Numbered from the stretch's first letter, positions 33,411-42,755 are shown. The stretch: 64,000 nt of DNA from CAVQCX01 sp963711095 (GCA_963711095.1 CAVQCX010000030.1:558001-622000), one strand, 5' to 3'. Notes: generated from the sequence alone by a model not told the origin. Numbers and translations: made by a program.

Positions 33411-33721
33411 GTGTCCCGAGAAACCGACCGGCGATATCGGGCACCGGTGTCCCCTGCCATCCGCACGACCGCTGCCGGTCAAGAGGAGCCACCAACAGGC
33501 CGCTTCAACCCCAAGCGATCAACCCTCCACGACATCGGGAGAGCGTTCCGGGACTCCGAAGCGGCGTGAGCCAAGCCATCACTGAAATATGCTAACCGGG
33601 TCATAAACGGCCCTGACGCAACCTTGACGAATTTCGCAATATCGCTTTAGGGACGGCGTCTACCCTTCTGCTTACGGGCGCAGCTCGGCGTTTCACTCGG
33701 CGACGAACAGGAGAGGGCAAT

Positions 33722-33952
33722 ATGCGTTTGAGCAATATCGTTATTCACCTTGGCGAGCTATTGGATGACGAAGCGCGCCATGCCCTTGAACGGGATCTCG
33801 GACAGCATCCGGGTGTCCATGACGCCTATGTCCACGAAAGTGCCCGGCACCTCGCGGTCATCAACTTTGATCCGACGCAGGTGGGGGCTAAAGCCATTGT
33901 GCATTGCGTGCGTGATAGAGGGCTACGCGCCCAGATGGTTGGTCTGTTGTAG
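33722..33952 (+). CDS. Small HMA-like domain protein without the CxxC metal site
   Basis: 76 residues with a good ribosome site (GGAGAGGG, 4 nt spacing). The layout is that of a ferredoxin-like HMA domain (MRLSNIVIHLGELLDDEARH, HPGVHDAYVHESARHLAVIN, FDPTQVGAKAIVHCVRDRG). The metal-binding CxxC between strand 1 and helix 1 is absent and replaced by GELLDD, so copper or mercury binding in the normal way is unlikely. It is monocistronic. A weak promoter candidate, TTGACG at 33624 with TTAGGG 17 bp downstream, precedes it. Confidence 0.7.
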   Translation: MRLSNIVIHLGELLDDEARHALERDLGQHPGVHDAYVHESARHLAVINFDPTQVGAKAIVHCVRDRGLRAQMVGLL

Positions 33953-34143
33953 CGTCAGGACCTAACCGATGTTGGCGACACCGGGAGACCGCTTTCCCAT
34001 TCCGGCATGGAGGCCCCGCTCGATTGTTGACGGCACGCGCCCGGACAACTTTGCCCGGGCGATCTGGGCCAGGGATTGCCACCGGCTAGGCGCCGTTGAA
34101 CTTGGTTAGGCTCCCGTTGTCCGTCAGTGCAGAGGCCGACGAC

Positions 34144-34488
34144 ATGATATCGAGTCCTGATCGGGAAAAACGTAACGGAGCTCGTGTCCCTTTCGAAGCT
34201 CCAGCTTCGGTCGAGCCCGTTCCGGCACCATCACCGCAGCACCGGTGGCGACTGCTGGCGGAGGACATCAGCGAGGATGGCATGAGGCTCTCGTCGCCAT
34301 ACCTCTTTCCAGTGAAATCGCGGCTGCTGCTCAACATCGATATCGGCAGCGCGGCAGCTCGGATCCGCGCCATCGGAAGAGTCGTTTGGGCGGAGCAACT
34401 GGCGGGCGTCGATCGCTGGGAGATTGGGGTAGAGCTCTCGGAGCTGAGCGACGATACGCGATCTCGGTTGCGCGAGATCATTGTGTAG
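34144..34488 (+). CDS. Single-domain PilZ protein
   Basis: 114 residues from the ATG at 34144; a TTG at 34096 would add 16 residues with no extra domain. The PilZ domain has RNGAR (RxxxR) near the N-terminus and DISEDGMRL (DxSxxG) after it, then the beta-barrel strands (KSRLLLNIDIGSAAARIRAI, GRVVWAEQLAG, RWEIGVELSEL). Both c-di-GMP ligands are present. It probably acts as a cytoplasmic c-di-GMP receptor, perhaps for the pilus or adhesin systems, although it is not linked to either. Confidence 0.82.
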   Translation: MISSPDREKRNGARVPFEAPASVEPVPAPSPQHRWRLLAEDISEDGMRLSSPYLFPVKSRLLLNIDIGSAAARIRAIGRVVWAEQLAGVDRWEIGVELSELSDDTRSRLREIIV

Positions 34489-35023
34489 CCATCATCGAGC
34501 TTCCTTGCTACGCCGTAGACGCCTGTCGCAAGGCTGCGGGAGGCTATGACGGCGCATCTGGTGCTTTTCGTCCGCCGACCAGTCGGGTGGGGCGGGTCGT
34601 GCCGTTCCTCAACATAGACCGAGCCAGTGAATCACGGCGATCCGACACCCGGAGGACAGAGCTCGACCTGCCGGGTGACCGAGCTCGGCCAAACTCGGAT
34701 ACGCGAGTCGCAAACCCGTTGCGCCAGTCGTGTTAGCGACTTCGAGAATTGCCCAACCAGAGATGTGTGATCCCGACCCGCGCAGCTGTCCTTACAGCCG
34801 GGCGCAGGTGCGAATTCTGGCGGTGATCTAGAAGCCAGCGGCGGTCGAGAAGATCCCGGGACACCCGGCGCCCGCGGCTCGAAGAGCATACCGACTCTGA
34901 GCCCCTCAACCTGACGGTGCCCACCTGGGGTGTAGAATTGGGAGTCATGTCACCCGATCCCCTATAGGGAGCCGCCGTCGGTATCATATGAGTGCGTGCG
35001 AATGCACCGAAAGGCGCTTGCAG
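34489..35023. other. Intergenic region
   Basis: About 530 bp with no gene, RNA or repeat that I can support. Confidence 0.35.
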
Positions 35024-36403
35024 ATGAAGCCTATCGTCATGGCCACAGTGGGCCGAATCGCGATTCTTTATGCCCTCAGCTTGTTGCTGGGCGCGTCACC
35101 CTTGTGGGCGGCCCCGCAGCGACCGCTCCGCGTAGCGGTGGTCGGCGCGGGCCCCGCCGGACTGACCGCCGCCGATGAGTTGACCGCGCTGGGGCATGAG
35201 GTCGTCGTATTCGAAAAGGAGAAGCGTGTCGGCGGCAAGGTGTTCTCCATCCCTGTTGGCGATATCGCCCTTGAATTTGGCGCGGTGCTGGTCACCGAAG
35301 ACGATTATCCCATCACCTTCGGCTATGCTGAGAGATTCGGGATTTCCAGCGTCCCGACGCCGGTCGGCTTTACGCTCCTCGACGAATCGGGCAACAGGAT
35401 CGCATTGCAGGATTTCCTGCAAACCCGCTACAGCGCGACAGAAATTGCCGCGGCCGAGAAAAATTACGCGGCTGTGCTGGATCGATTTGCAGCGTTCATC
35501 GATGCACCGGGGCTGGTCTCGGTTCCGGACGACCTGAGTCTACCCTTTTCCGAATTCGCAGAGCGCTATGGGATCGGCTTGGTGGAGGACTGGATGAAAG
35601 CCCTGCTGACCGGATTCGGATACGGTTATTCCGAAACCGTGCCGGCGGCCTACTACGTCAAGTTCTTGCCGTTTCTGGTGAAACTCGGACCCTCGGGGTT
35701 TGAGGCGGGGTCGGGTCGTATCTTTCCGGGCGGTTTTCAGTCCGTATTCGATGCCCTCGCCGCCACCTTGGACGTGCGACTCGATTCCGAAGTCACCCGC
35801 ATCGAGCGGCCCCGGTCCGGTTGTCGATCCTGCCAGGTGCGGATCACGGTAAACGGCGTGAAACAGGATTGGTTCGATGCCGTCGTGATCGCGACCCCGC
35901 TCAACATTGTTCCCCGATTTCTCGACGTGACGCCTTTCGAAGAACGGTTGTTCACCCGGATGCAATCGGTCCGCTATTTCGTCACCCTGTTCGCGGCCCG
36001 GGGTGTCAAAGAGGAGATCCTCTATTTCCGCGAGAACGCGAATCCCAGTCGGATCAACCATGTCGGGGCGTTGGTCGCGCCGTACGATTTCGGGGATATT
36101 ACGCTGGGCAATGCGTATCAGGTGGTAGAGCGGAAACGTTCTCCGCGGGAGATCCAGACCGTTCTGGCGGAAGACATGCGGTCGGCCGGAGGCCGGTATC
36201 TTCTCGGCCTTGGCCAGAAGGAATGGCCGAATTATTTCCCTCATGTCGGGCCGCAAGCCCTTGATCTCGGCTTCTATGACGTGATCGACCGCATGCAGGG
36301 ACAGCGAGGGACCTACTTCGTAGGCAGCAGCCTCACCTTCGAAACGGTCGAGCACGCCGCCCGCCAGGCGAAGAGCGTGGTCCTCGAACACTTCGGCGAG
36401 TAG
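35024..36403 (+). CDS. Exported flavin-dependent amine oxidase/oxidoreductase
   Basis: 459 residues from the ATG at 35024, which begins a Sec signal (MATVGRIAILYALSLLLGAS, cleavage near LWAAPQ). An ATG at 34988 would add 12 residues before it. The FAD-binding Rossmann motif VAVVGAGPAGLTAADELTAL is followed by VVVFEKEKRVGGKVFSI, typical of the NAD(P)-binding/flavin amine oxidase family. The C-terminal part with YFVGSSLTFETVEHAARQAK is the second FAD contact. The substrate is unknown; related proteins include amine oxidases, desaturases and polyprenyl-precursor oxidases. The signal peptide points to periplasmic action. No operon partner. Confidence 0.85.
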   Translation: MKPIVMATVGRIAILYALSLLLGASPLWAAPQRPLRVAVVGAGPAGLTAADELTALGHEVVVFEKEKRVGGKVFSIPVGDIALEFGAVLVTEDDYPITFGYAERFGISSVPTPVGFTLLDESGNRIALQDFLQTRYSATEIAAAEKNYAAVLDRFAAFIDAPGLVSVPDDLSLPFSEFAERYGIGLVEDWMKALLTGFGYGYSETVPAAYYVKFLPFLVKLGPSGFEAGSGRIFPGGFQSVFDALAATLDVRLDSEVTRIERPRSGCRSCQVRITVNGVKQDWFDAVVIATPLNIVPRFLDVTPFEERLFTRMQSVRYFVTLFAARGVKEEILYFRENANPSRINHVGALVAPYDFGDITLGNAYQVVERKRSPREIQTVLAEDMRSAGGRYLLGLGQKEWPNYFPHVGPQALDLGFYDVIDRMQGQRGTYFVGSSLTFETVEHAARQAKSVVLEHFGE

Positions 36404-36786
36404 CGTCAGGTAGGGAACCGAGACAGAGATGTCGGTGAGGACACTGTTCCGCTCCGCCGGGATGATGTCCGCTCCGGCTCGAGCTCGGCGGTCATCGGCG
36501 GTGGGGACCGTGCGATGACGCAGGTGTGAGGCGACGCCCCCGAAGGGGCGACCCAGGGCACGGCGACGGGTCGGACCAAGATAACTTACGAAAAAGTCAA
36601 TAGATTGTTTCGAAAATTGGCCATTTTGGCTACTTAGAAGTCCATTTTCGCGCCTGAAAATAGCGTTCTAAGGCGGCAATCTGTCGATATGCTCGAAGCC
36701 GGCATCTTCAGGGTTGCCCATCTTGAATTTTTCAAGTCTGCTCCCGGCCAATTCCGGACTTGGTTGTTGGGGTGATCAGTAGTTCG
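36404..36786. other. Intergenic region with an AT-rich block
   Basis: 36575-36670 is much richer in A and T than its neighbours (ACTTACGAAAAAGTCAATAG; GAAAATTGGCCATTTTGGC). It could be the end of a lost insertion element or a foreign remnant, but I see no transposase or clear terminal repeats. Confidence 0.35.
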
Positions 36787-37377
36787 TCATTGTCCGCCGC
36801 GCACAAGACGCACCCTGGAGGGGTAGTCCTTGACGTTGGTACCGTCGAATCCGATGTCGAAGCTGACGAGCCACGCGATGTCGGTGTAGTTAGCATACGG
36901 AGAAGCCGACCAGAACAACTCCGAGGGCGTGCCCGGAAACACCCGCAAGTTGATCCCCGGGTCGAAGCAGGCGCGCTCAGCGATGGAGTCCAGCTCCTTG
37001 ATATTGGGCACCCGCCAGTCGCTGGCGCCCGCAAAGCCACCTTCCCCCGGCAGCCCGTTGGGCGAGGTCTGGCCCCGGGGCGTGTCCACCGCCTCCGCTT
37101 TCTGCAGGGCCTGCTGCCAGTTGAAGGCCGAGGGCCCTCCGTCGGTGCAGCTGTCGTCGCCATACTCGCTGGACGTAGCATTGTCGGAGAACACATAACC
37201 CTCCGGGCAGCGCTTCCACTCCAGCCCCGTCTTGGTGTCCAGCGCCGTCGCGCCCCCGTTACGGATCTGAAAACGGTCCGCCGGTGTGCTCTCCGAGATG
37301 TCCGTGCGGCAAGTCTGCCCCTGCGCCGCCCCAATCGCCAGAAGGCCTGACAGCATCAGTCCATGTCGCTTATTCAT
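36787..37377 (-). CDS. Exported DUF1566 (Lcl C-terminal-like) protein
   Basis: 196 residues with an N-terminal signal (LMLSGLLAIGAAQGQ). A single DUF1566 domain follows: TALDTKTGLEWKRCPEGYVF, FNWQQALQKAEAV, ASDWRVPNIKELDSIAERAC, FWSASPYANYTDIAWLVSFD and RVRLVRGGQ at the end. DUF1566 domains resemble the formylglycine-generating or C-type-lectin-like fold and occur in surface and secreted proteins. A second member lies 300 bp downstream of its start on the same strand. Confidence 0.85.
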   Translation of the reverse strand: MNKRHGLMLSGLLAIGAAQGQTCRTDISESTPADRFQIRNGGATALDTKTGLEWKRCPEGYVFSDNATSSEYGDDSCTDGGPSAFNWQQALQKAEAVDTPRGQTSPNGLPGEGGFAGASDWRVPNIKELDSIAERACFDPGINLRVFPGTPSELFWSASPYANYTDIAWLVSFDIGFDGTNVKDYPSRVRLVRGGQ

Positions 37378-37675
37378 CTATGTATTCTCGTCAGCATTGA
37401 GATCGTCCATCGCCTCGACCGGCTGTGCCGCCACCGGGGCACGTGCTCCGCGGGCATGGTGGGCACGGCCAACCAGGCGCGCCACGCACATGGCCCTCCC
37501 GGCGCAGATCCGTGCCCAGCAGGTACTTTTTGTAACAGGGAAAGCTGCGCACCGCCCCCTCCAGCAACACCGTGAGGAGTAACGCATCGTGACAGATCGG
37601 CACGGCGCAAAGACCCCATGGCGGCACTCCTGGATCGGCGGCCACACCTATGTCTCTCATGGCAGGGGCCAAAGA

Positions 37676-38530
37676 TCACTGTCCTCCGCGCACAAGACGC
37701 ACCGGGGAGGTGTCGTACTCGCTGTAGTATTGGCCATCGCCAGACCAGTGGCCGACGAAGCTGACGAGCCACGCGAAGCCGGCGTGGTAGGCATAGGGCG
37801 AAGCCGACCAGAACCCGCCGCCGGTGTTAGGGAAATAGCCCGTATCGATGGTCAGGCCCGGGTAAGGCACGCCATAGTCCACGATAGAGCGTAGCTCCGC
37901 GAGACTGGGCACACGCCAGTCGGCATAGCCGCACAGGCCGCCGTTGTCGTTGACGTACTTTGGGAGCGTATACGTATCACAGCCGGTGAAATCATCTGAC
38001 ACGGGGAGGGTTCCGTTACATGAACCACCGCCGGAGGTGCCTACGCTGCCGCCGTTCGTGCTGGAATCAGGGTTGTACCAAGTGTACGTGTGATCCTTGT
38101 AGTGAACACTCATGGGATCGTTGTTCTTGATTTCCCAGGTCAATCCCGTAACTTCGTCCCGCACGCATGACCACTTAGTTCCCGCCGCTTCCGAGCCTCC
38201 GTCATCCCACGCCCCATTCTGGATCGCCAGCGGCTGGCCGTCCGCCCCGAGCTTGGTGAAGTGAAAGCCCGCGTGGCCGTCGCTGTCGTCGTTGGCGGTG
38301 ACGTCACGCCCGAACTGGCCGTCCTGGCCGGGAAACGCCGGTACGCTGTCGCAGGCCAGGCCGTTGGTGGCGTTGTCCGAGCAACTGGTGATGCCGCTGT
38401 CATTGAGCGGGAGCGGACTCATCGCGGGCGGCGTCGGCGGCGGGTGCGCCTGGGAGCAGCCGGTCATGGCCAGGGCGGCGGTGATGATGACGAAAAAGCG
38501 GGAAGACCATATATCCGAAGTCAGTGCCAT
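37676..38530 (-). CDS. DUF1566-domain lipoprotein
   Basis: 284 residues from the ATG at 38530, which has GAGGGG upstream; a longer frame to 38578 lacks a ribosome site. Lipoprotein signal IITAALAMTGC. A Pro-rich stretch and an insert (SCSDNATNGLACDSVPAFPG) precede the DUF1566 domain: VRDEVTGLTWEIKNN, LCGYADWRVPSLAELRSIVD, FWSASPYAYHAGFAWLVSFV and SPVRLVRGGQ. The C-terminal motif is shared with the neighbour at 36787-37377, so the two are paralogues. The 298 bp between them holds no convincing gene. Confidence 0.85.
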   Translation of the reverse strand: MALTSDIWSSRFFVIITAALAMTGCSQAHPPPTPPAMSPLPLNDSGITSCSDNATNGLACDSVPAFPGQDGQFGRDVTANDDSDGHAGFHFTKLGADGQPLAIQNGAWDDGGSEAAGTKWSCVRDEVTGLTWEIKNNDPMSVHYKDHTYTWYNPDSSTNGGSVGTSGGGSCNGTLPVSDDFTGCDTYTLPKYVNDNGGLCGYADWRVPSLAELRSIVDYGVPYPGLTIDTGYFPNTGGGFWSASPYAYHAGFAWLVSFVGHWSGDGQYYSEYDTSPVRLVRGGQ

Positions 38531-38929
38531 CACTGGACCCCTCGATAGAAGCCGAATGGATCGACGCGCAGAAACCAAGGTGTGCCGCTCCCCGCCGCTT
38601 TCGGACTACGGGGAGAACGACGCGGGGCGCCGATTAGCGCGTGCCGGTGCCGAGCGTAGCCTGGGCGACGCGAGCCTATACCAGCGTGATTACCACGACT
38701 GCGCCGGACTCGGCGACGGCGCTGAAGAAAGGAAGCTGGGCGGTAGTCCATTACCAGGAATTCATCGTCGAGGGTGGAAGATCCAGCAGATTTTGTACCG
38801 CTCCAACGACCCGTCGTCAATGCCCGGAGACATGACCAGGGTCAAGGGTTCGCCGCCGATACATGGAGTTCTTTCGGCTTTCCCGCCACTCCAGGGGCAG
38901 CCCCTCGGAGACCAGAGGGCGGCCGGATG
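38531..38929. other. Intergenic region
   Basis: No supported gene. It must contain the promoter of the DUF1566 lipoprotein on the minus strand; I cannot define it. Confidence 0.35.
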
Positions 38930-39004
38930 TCCGCTCCGGGTCGTAAGCGGTCCTTTTGGAACGGCTAACATTTGAGAAGCCTCCGTGTCTCCTACCCGCC
39001 CGAT
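38930..39004 (+). repeat. Dispersed intergenic repeat, copy c
   Basis: GTCCGCTCCGGGTCGTAAGC, then GTCCTTTTGGAACGGCTAAC, then GAGAAGCCTCCGTGTCTCCT and a CCCGCC end. It aligns from end to end with the copies at 7283 and 39690. Confidence 0.6.
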
Positions 39005-39246
39005 GCGGCGGAATCTCGCGCCTACAGGCAATCGGTACATCGGACAGCCACCCCTAGAGCCCACAGCGGAAAGACCATTTACACTCCATGGCTAATCCGG
39101 CTAGATCGGACGAACACCCGGCCCTGCGGTCGAGCGAGGCGGACTATGCTTGCTGAGCGCGAGTTGTCCCGGGCAGCGTGCGCCAAGGACAGGCATTCAG
39201 CAAATGCGCCCTTTCAGAGCGGCCTTAGGCCATAGGAGGAGACGGA

Positions 39247-39523
39247 ATGAAGTTCATGATTGCTTGGAATATTCCGCCTGGCTGTTACAAGATGGCGGTG
39301 GAGCGATTCTTAACCACCGGCGCCCCCAATCCCCCCGGAATAACGACGGTCGGGCGCTGGCATGCACCGGGCTCAACGTATGGTTGGCACGTGGTTGACG
39401 GAGATGCAGCGGGGGTAGCAGAGCCTCAAGACGGTGTGGGGAGATCTATTGGAACTTCAGATCACGCCTGTGATTGAGGACACCGAAGCTGCAAGCAGCC
39501 TGGCCAAGGTCCACGCAAAGTAG
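39247..39523 (+). CDS. DUF3303-domain protein, disrupted by a +1 frameshift
   Basis: 91 residues after repair. The ATG at 39247 has an ideal AGGAGG site. The first frame reads MKFMIAWNIPPGCYKMAVER, LTTGAPNPPGITTVGRWHA and YGWHVVDGD. At 39424-39425 an extra C breaks it. The frame then continues LKTVWGDLLELQITPVIEDT and ends LAKVHAK at 39523. Together these cover a complete DUF3303 domain, a small alpha-beta barrel of unknown function. As written, translation would end early at 39477. Confidence 0.8.
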
Positions 39524-39689
39524 AATCTCGAAGCCTCCCTGCGCGCTGCGTCCGAACGGCCTTGGGAACGAGCCGATGGCGGGTGCGCGTCGGGAGATGG
39601 AGAGGGTGTGCGGGTCGGGAGGCGTGCCGCGCAATACAGCGGAACACGAAGACGACCGCGCCGGTCGCCCTCGCCGGGCAAACAAGATC

Positions 39690-39770
39690 CTTGACCGCTT
39701 AGGGTCGACACCGTCCTTTAGGAACGGCTTATGTTAGAAAGGCCTGCAGGTCTGTTGCCCGCCAAGTGCG
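39690..39770 (+). repeat. Dispersed intergenic repeat, copy d
   Basis: Contains CGCTTAGGGTCGACACC, GTCCTTTAGGAACGGCTTAT, GTTAGAAAGGCCTGCAGGTC and TTGCCCGCCAAG. This is the best-preserved copy of the dispersed repeat seen at 817, 7283 and 38930. Confidence 0.65.
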
Positions 39771-39810
39771 GACCTCTGCTCGCCGCCGAGCAATGGCAGA
39801 TTATCTCGCG

Positions 39811-40863
39811 TCAACCCGATCGACTCGCGGCGGACTCTGGGACCGTGCCAGGCTCGGCGTCAACGGCGAGCTCCTCCCACAATTCGATCCATCCCCGCAT
39901 CGCCTCGGCGAGGCGGACAAAGTAGGGGTCGAGGACGCCGAGGCCGGTTTCGACCTGATCGGCAAGCGCGATGTAGCACTGGGTGACCGTAGTCTGGCGG
40001 TGATCGAAGCGCACGCCGTGGAAAAAGGCGTGCAGGTCGCTGGCCCAGCGGATACCCTTGGCCTCGCGCTCCAGGTTGGTGCGCCAGTTGCTAGCCTTCT
40101 GATGGATGATGTAGGGGCGGCCGGTCTTGGCGCCGTAACCGAGATGGTCGCAGACCGCCTTGGAGCACCACCCGGCCCAGAGATCGTCGTAGCGGCCCCA
40201 CGGCTGTCCGGCCCCCATCAGCCCGAAGTACATCGCCGCGCCGATCAGCTCGCGATCGAAGGCAAGGTTCATGCCGCACATCGAGTACTGCGCACCGCGC
40301 GGAACGGTCTGGACGATGGGGACCTCGTCGCGGATGCGCAGGTCCGGGTGGGCGCGTTGGGTGAGGGCGTCGAGGTCAGGGTGCTCGAGCCACAGGCCGT
40401 GCGAGATTGCAGTCGGTTTGCCCTCGCGCAGCGCGTGCGGATAGCCGCGCACGAACTCGATGTCGTAGAGCGTGTTGAAGTAGTCCGGATGCGACGGCGA
40501 GCGCAGGTTGGCGAGGTGGTCCCGCAGCGGATTGGCGGCCCGGCTCGCCCGGTTGGGCGGCGGCATGCAGTCGTCGTCGAAGGTGTAGACATAACGGGCA
40601 CGGGAGACGAGAAAGCCGAAGCAGCGGCAGGCGGAATCGTGCCGGGAGATGACCCAGCTGCGCTCACCGAGCAGGTCCTCTATCTGGGGCCGGGCCCAGA
40701 CCGTAGCGTCGATGTTCGAGGGAATGCTCAGCTTGACCGACGGGTCGCCGTCCTGAATCACGATGACGTGCACCCCATCCAACGCCTCCCGCCAGTGGAC
40801 CAGGTTGTGCAGGGAGCGGATGGTGGGGATCACCACTTCGATCTCTGGTCGGCTCGTGGCCAT
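39811..40863 (-). CDS. GT75 family protein, probable UDP-arabinopyranose mutase (reversibly glycosylated polypeptide type)
   Basis: 350 residues starting one base after the upstream glycosyltransferase stop (TAGATGG), so the pair is an operon. It matches plant RGP/UDP-arabinopyranose mutases along its length: EVVIPTIRSLHNLVHWREAL, HVIVIQDGDP, ISRHDSACRCFGFLVSRARY, the metal-binding FDDDC, FNTLYDIEFVRGYPHALREG, AISHGLWLEHPDLDALTQRA, SMCGMNLAFDRELIGAAMYF, GRYDDLWAGWCSKAVCDHLG and IIHQKASNWRTNLEREAKG. The family interconverts UDP-L-arabinopyranose and UDP-L-arabinofuranose in the cytosol. Bacterial members are uncommon. Its neighbour suggests a role in making a surface glycan with furanose arabinose, which is inference. 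Confidence 0.85.
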   Translation of the reverse strand: MATSRPEIEVVIPTIRSLHNLVHWREALDGVHVIVIQDGDPSVKLSIPSNIDATVWARPQIEDLLGERSWVISRHDSACRCFGFLVSRARYVYTFDDDCMPPPNRASRAANPLRDHLANLRSPSHPDYFNTLYDIEFVRGYPHALREGKPTAISHGLWLEHPDLDALTQRAHPDLRIRDEVPIVQTVPRGAQYSMCGMNLAFDRELIGAAMYFGLMGAGQPWGRYDDLWAGWCSKAVCDHLGYGAKTGRPYIIHQKASNWRTNLEREAKGIRWASDLHAFFHGVRFDHRQTTVTQCYIALADQVETGLGVLDPYFVRLAEAMRGWIELWEELAVDAEPGTVPESAASRSG

Positions 40864-42693
40864 CTAGCCGACCTCGCTCAGGCGCAGGAAAAGATCCTTG
40901 CGGAAGTCATCGAAACCGCTCTGCCGGTGGGTCGCCACCGCCGGGTCTCTGAAGGTAGCGCACTCGTACATGCGGCCGACATCCTCGACGACGGCGGGTC
41001 GCGTTCCGGCAAAGCTGATGATCACGTCCTCCGAGTTGTCTACAGCGTCGTTGCGGATGCCGATGGCGGCAAGCAGCTCGAAGTAGCGCTCCAGATGCCG
41101 CCGGGTAAACGCATAGGCATGGAGGATGATGTCGACCGGCTGGCCGCGATCGCGTCGCGACCACAGTGGGAACGAGTAATAGTCGAATTCGCCGCTGACC
41201 GGATCGTAAGTCTGCCCGCCCGAGCCACGCGGCGCCTCCGGTCCGGCGACCAGCGCGGCGAGCAGACGGCGCAGCTGCCAGGGCGTCGGGAAGATGTCGT
41301 CATCGATGCACAGGTAGTACTCGCTCGGGTACGCGCGCGCCAGGTCGTAGCGATAGGACGGCCAGCGACGTTGGGGTTGCTGCACGAGCTCGACCCGTGG
41401 ATCGGTCAGCCGCAGATACGGCGTCAGGTCAACGTCCGGATTGTTGTTGGAGACGACCACCCGTTCCACGAATCCGCACAGCAACGCATTGCGGACGATT
41501 ACGGGGATGTTGTCCATCCGTTTGTAGCTGAGCACGATCACCGTCGCCTTGGCCGGGAGGCCCAGCTGCAGTCGGTAACCCCAGCGCCCGAGCCCGTTCA
41601 GCACGGCCTGCCGGACCGGAAAGTAGGTGCTGCGCTGCAGGCGGCCGGCGATCCGGTCACTGAGCCGGCGGCCGAAATAGCGCGCCTCGCGCAGCGCCAC
41701 ACCGGCCGCACGCATCGGACCATGGGCGAGCAGCCGCCGCAGCAGCCGAGGGGTAAAGGTCGGGTCGGTGCGCTCCCAGGCCCGGAGATCGAGCTGCCGG
41801 GCGGCCTGGCGGTAGGCCTCGTACCATTTCTTGCCGGCCCAGGTGTCCGGGTTGCGGCCCAGGCGTATGCCGTCGACCTGGCGGCCGTCGGCAAAATAGT
41901 GAATCACCCGCGCATCGGCCAGGTTGGTGCGGCGGAAGAACTCGTCGGCCGGGCAGTTCCAGATCTCCTCGGCCAGGAAATGGCGGTGCTTCGGCAGGAT
42001 GGCGACGACCGTCATCTCGTCCAGCAGCAGGGCCCTGCGGACAGGGTCGCGGGCCAGCGCCTGGGCCCATTCGGCGAGAAAGGCGTTACCCCTCGGCCGG
42101 GCGATCCCCATCACGCCGATGTTGACGTCGAGGCGCTCGTTGACCAATCGACCGAGCGCGACAGCATAGGCCTGCGGATCGACCAGGCTGCGGATGCCTT
42201 CGAGCAGCGCCACCCGATCTGCCCAGCCTCGCCGATCGGCGGTGCCGTCGATGCCGTATGGGGCGGGGTAGAAACGCGTGACCAACACCCCTTCGCGCTC
42301 CAGCGGCTCCCACAGCTCGTCGATCGGCGCGCGAAAGATCAGGTCGCTGTCGAACATGAGAGTAGTGGCGTAGGGGCTGTCCCGGAATAGCCGGCACCGA
42401 TCCGGGCACGCCGCGAGCTCGTCAACCAGGACGACGTCGCTGCCGAGGCGCTCCAAGGGGGCTCGCAGGGCGGCGGGCGCGCTGCGGCGGGCCAGGTAGG
42501 TCGTAATCGGGCCGTCGTAGAATCGGCGCAGGGAGTGGACGGCGACGAGAAGGCGGAGGGAGTACTGCCCACCATAGGTGAAAAACACGCAGCCGCGCCG
42601 ATTGGCGGAGGTTGGCCCGCTGTCCTCGAGCGCCCTTGGCGCCGTATCGCCGGTGCTGGTTGGGGCTACCACGGAGAATCCCGATCGTTGCAT
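40864..42693 (-). CDS. Two-domain glycosyltransferase (GT8-like plus exostosin/GT64-like)
   Basis: 609 residues from the ATG at 42693; the frame is open to an ATG at 42789, but the extra 32 residues lie inside a dispersed repeat. The N-terminal domain has the look of a nucleotide-sugar transferase: CVFFTYGGQYSLRLLVAVHS, the DSD motif in TTLMFDSDLIFRAPIDELWE, and LDVNIGVMGIARP. The C-terminal domain from about residue 385 resembles the EXT C-terminal (GT64) fold: ATVIVLSYKRMDNIPVIVRN, VVVSNNNPDVDLTPYL, RRWPSYRYDLARAYPSEYYL and the DDD metal site in CIDDDIFPTPWQLRRLL. It probably polymerises or extends a glycan with two activities. It is followed directly by the GT75 gene. Confidence 0.8.
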   Translation of the reverse strand: MQRSGFSVVAPTSTGDTAPRALEDSGPTSANRRGCVFFTYGGQYSLRLLVAVHSLRRFYDGPITTYLARRSAPAALRAPLERLGSDVVLVDELAACPDRCRLFRDSPYATTLMFDSDLIFRAPIDELWEPLEREGVLVTRFYPAPYGIDGTADRRGWADRVALLEGIRSLVDPQAYAVALGRLVNERLDVNIGVMGIARPRGNAFLAEWAQALARDPVRRALLLDEMTVVAILPKHRHFLAEEIWNCPADEFFRRTNLADARVIHYFADGRQVDGIRLGRNPDTWAGKKWYEAYRQAARQLDLRAWERTDPTFTPRLLRRLLAHGPMRAAGVALREARYFGRRLSDRIAGRLQRSTYFPVRQAVLNGLGRWGYRLQLGLPAKATVIVLSYKRMDNIPVIVRNALLCGFVERVVVSNNNPDVDLTPYLRLTDPRVELVQQPQRRWPSYRYDLARAYPSEYYLCIDDDIFPTPWQLRRLLAALVAGPEAPRGSGGQTYDPVSGEFDYYSFPLWSRRDRGQPVDIILHAYAFTRRHLERYFELLAAIGIRNDAVDNSEDVIISFAGTRPAVVEDVGRMYECATFRDPAVATHRQSGFDDFRKDLFLRLSEVG

Positions 42694-42755
42694 CCTGGAG
42701 GGAAAGGGATGCTTCCCGCCGCCATAGGCTGAGACGAGGCCGGTGCGCGGCGCAG

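Noticed and set aside
33624..33652. Sigma-70 promoter TTGACG-N17-TTAGGG for the HMA-like gene
   Set aside because: The -10 box is too poor (TTAGGG) to claim it as a feature; kept only as a remark.
36575..36670. Insertion-sequence terminus
   Set aside because: AT-rich and partly palindromic, but no transposase fragment, terminal inverted repeat pair or target duplication is visible.
39766..42390. 874-codon plus-strand frame over the glycosyltransferase genes
   Set aside because: The minus strand encodes two proteins with strong family motifs along the whole span; the plus frame is a shadow.
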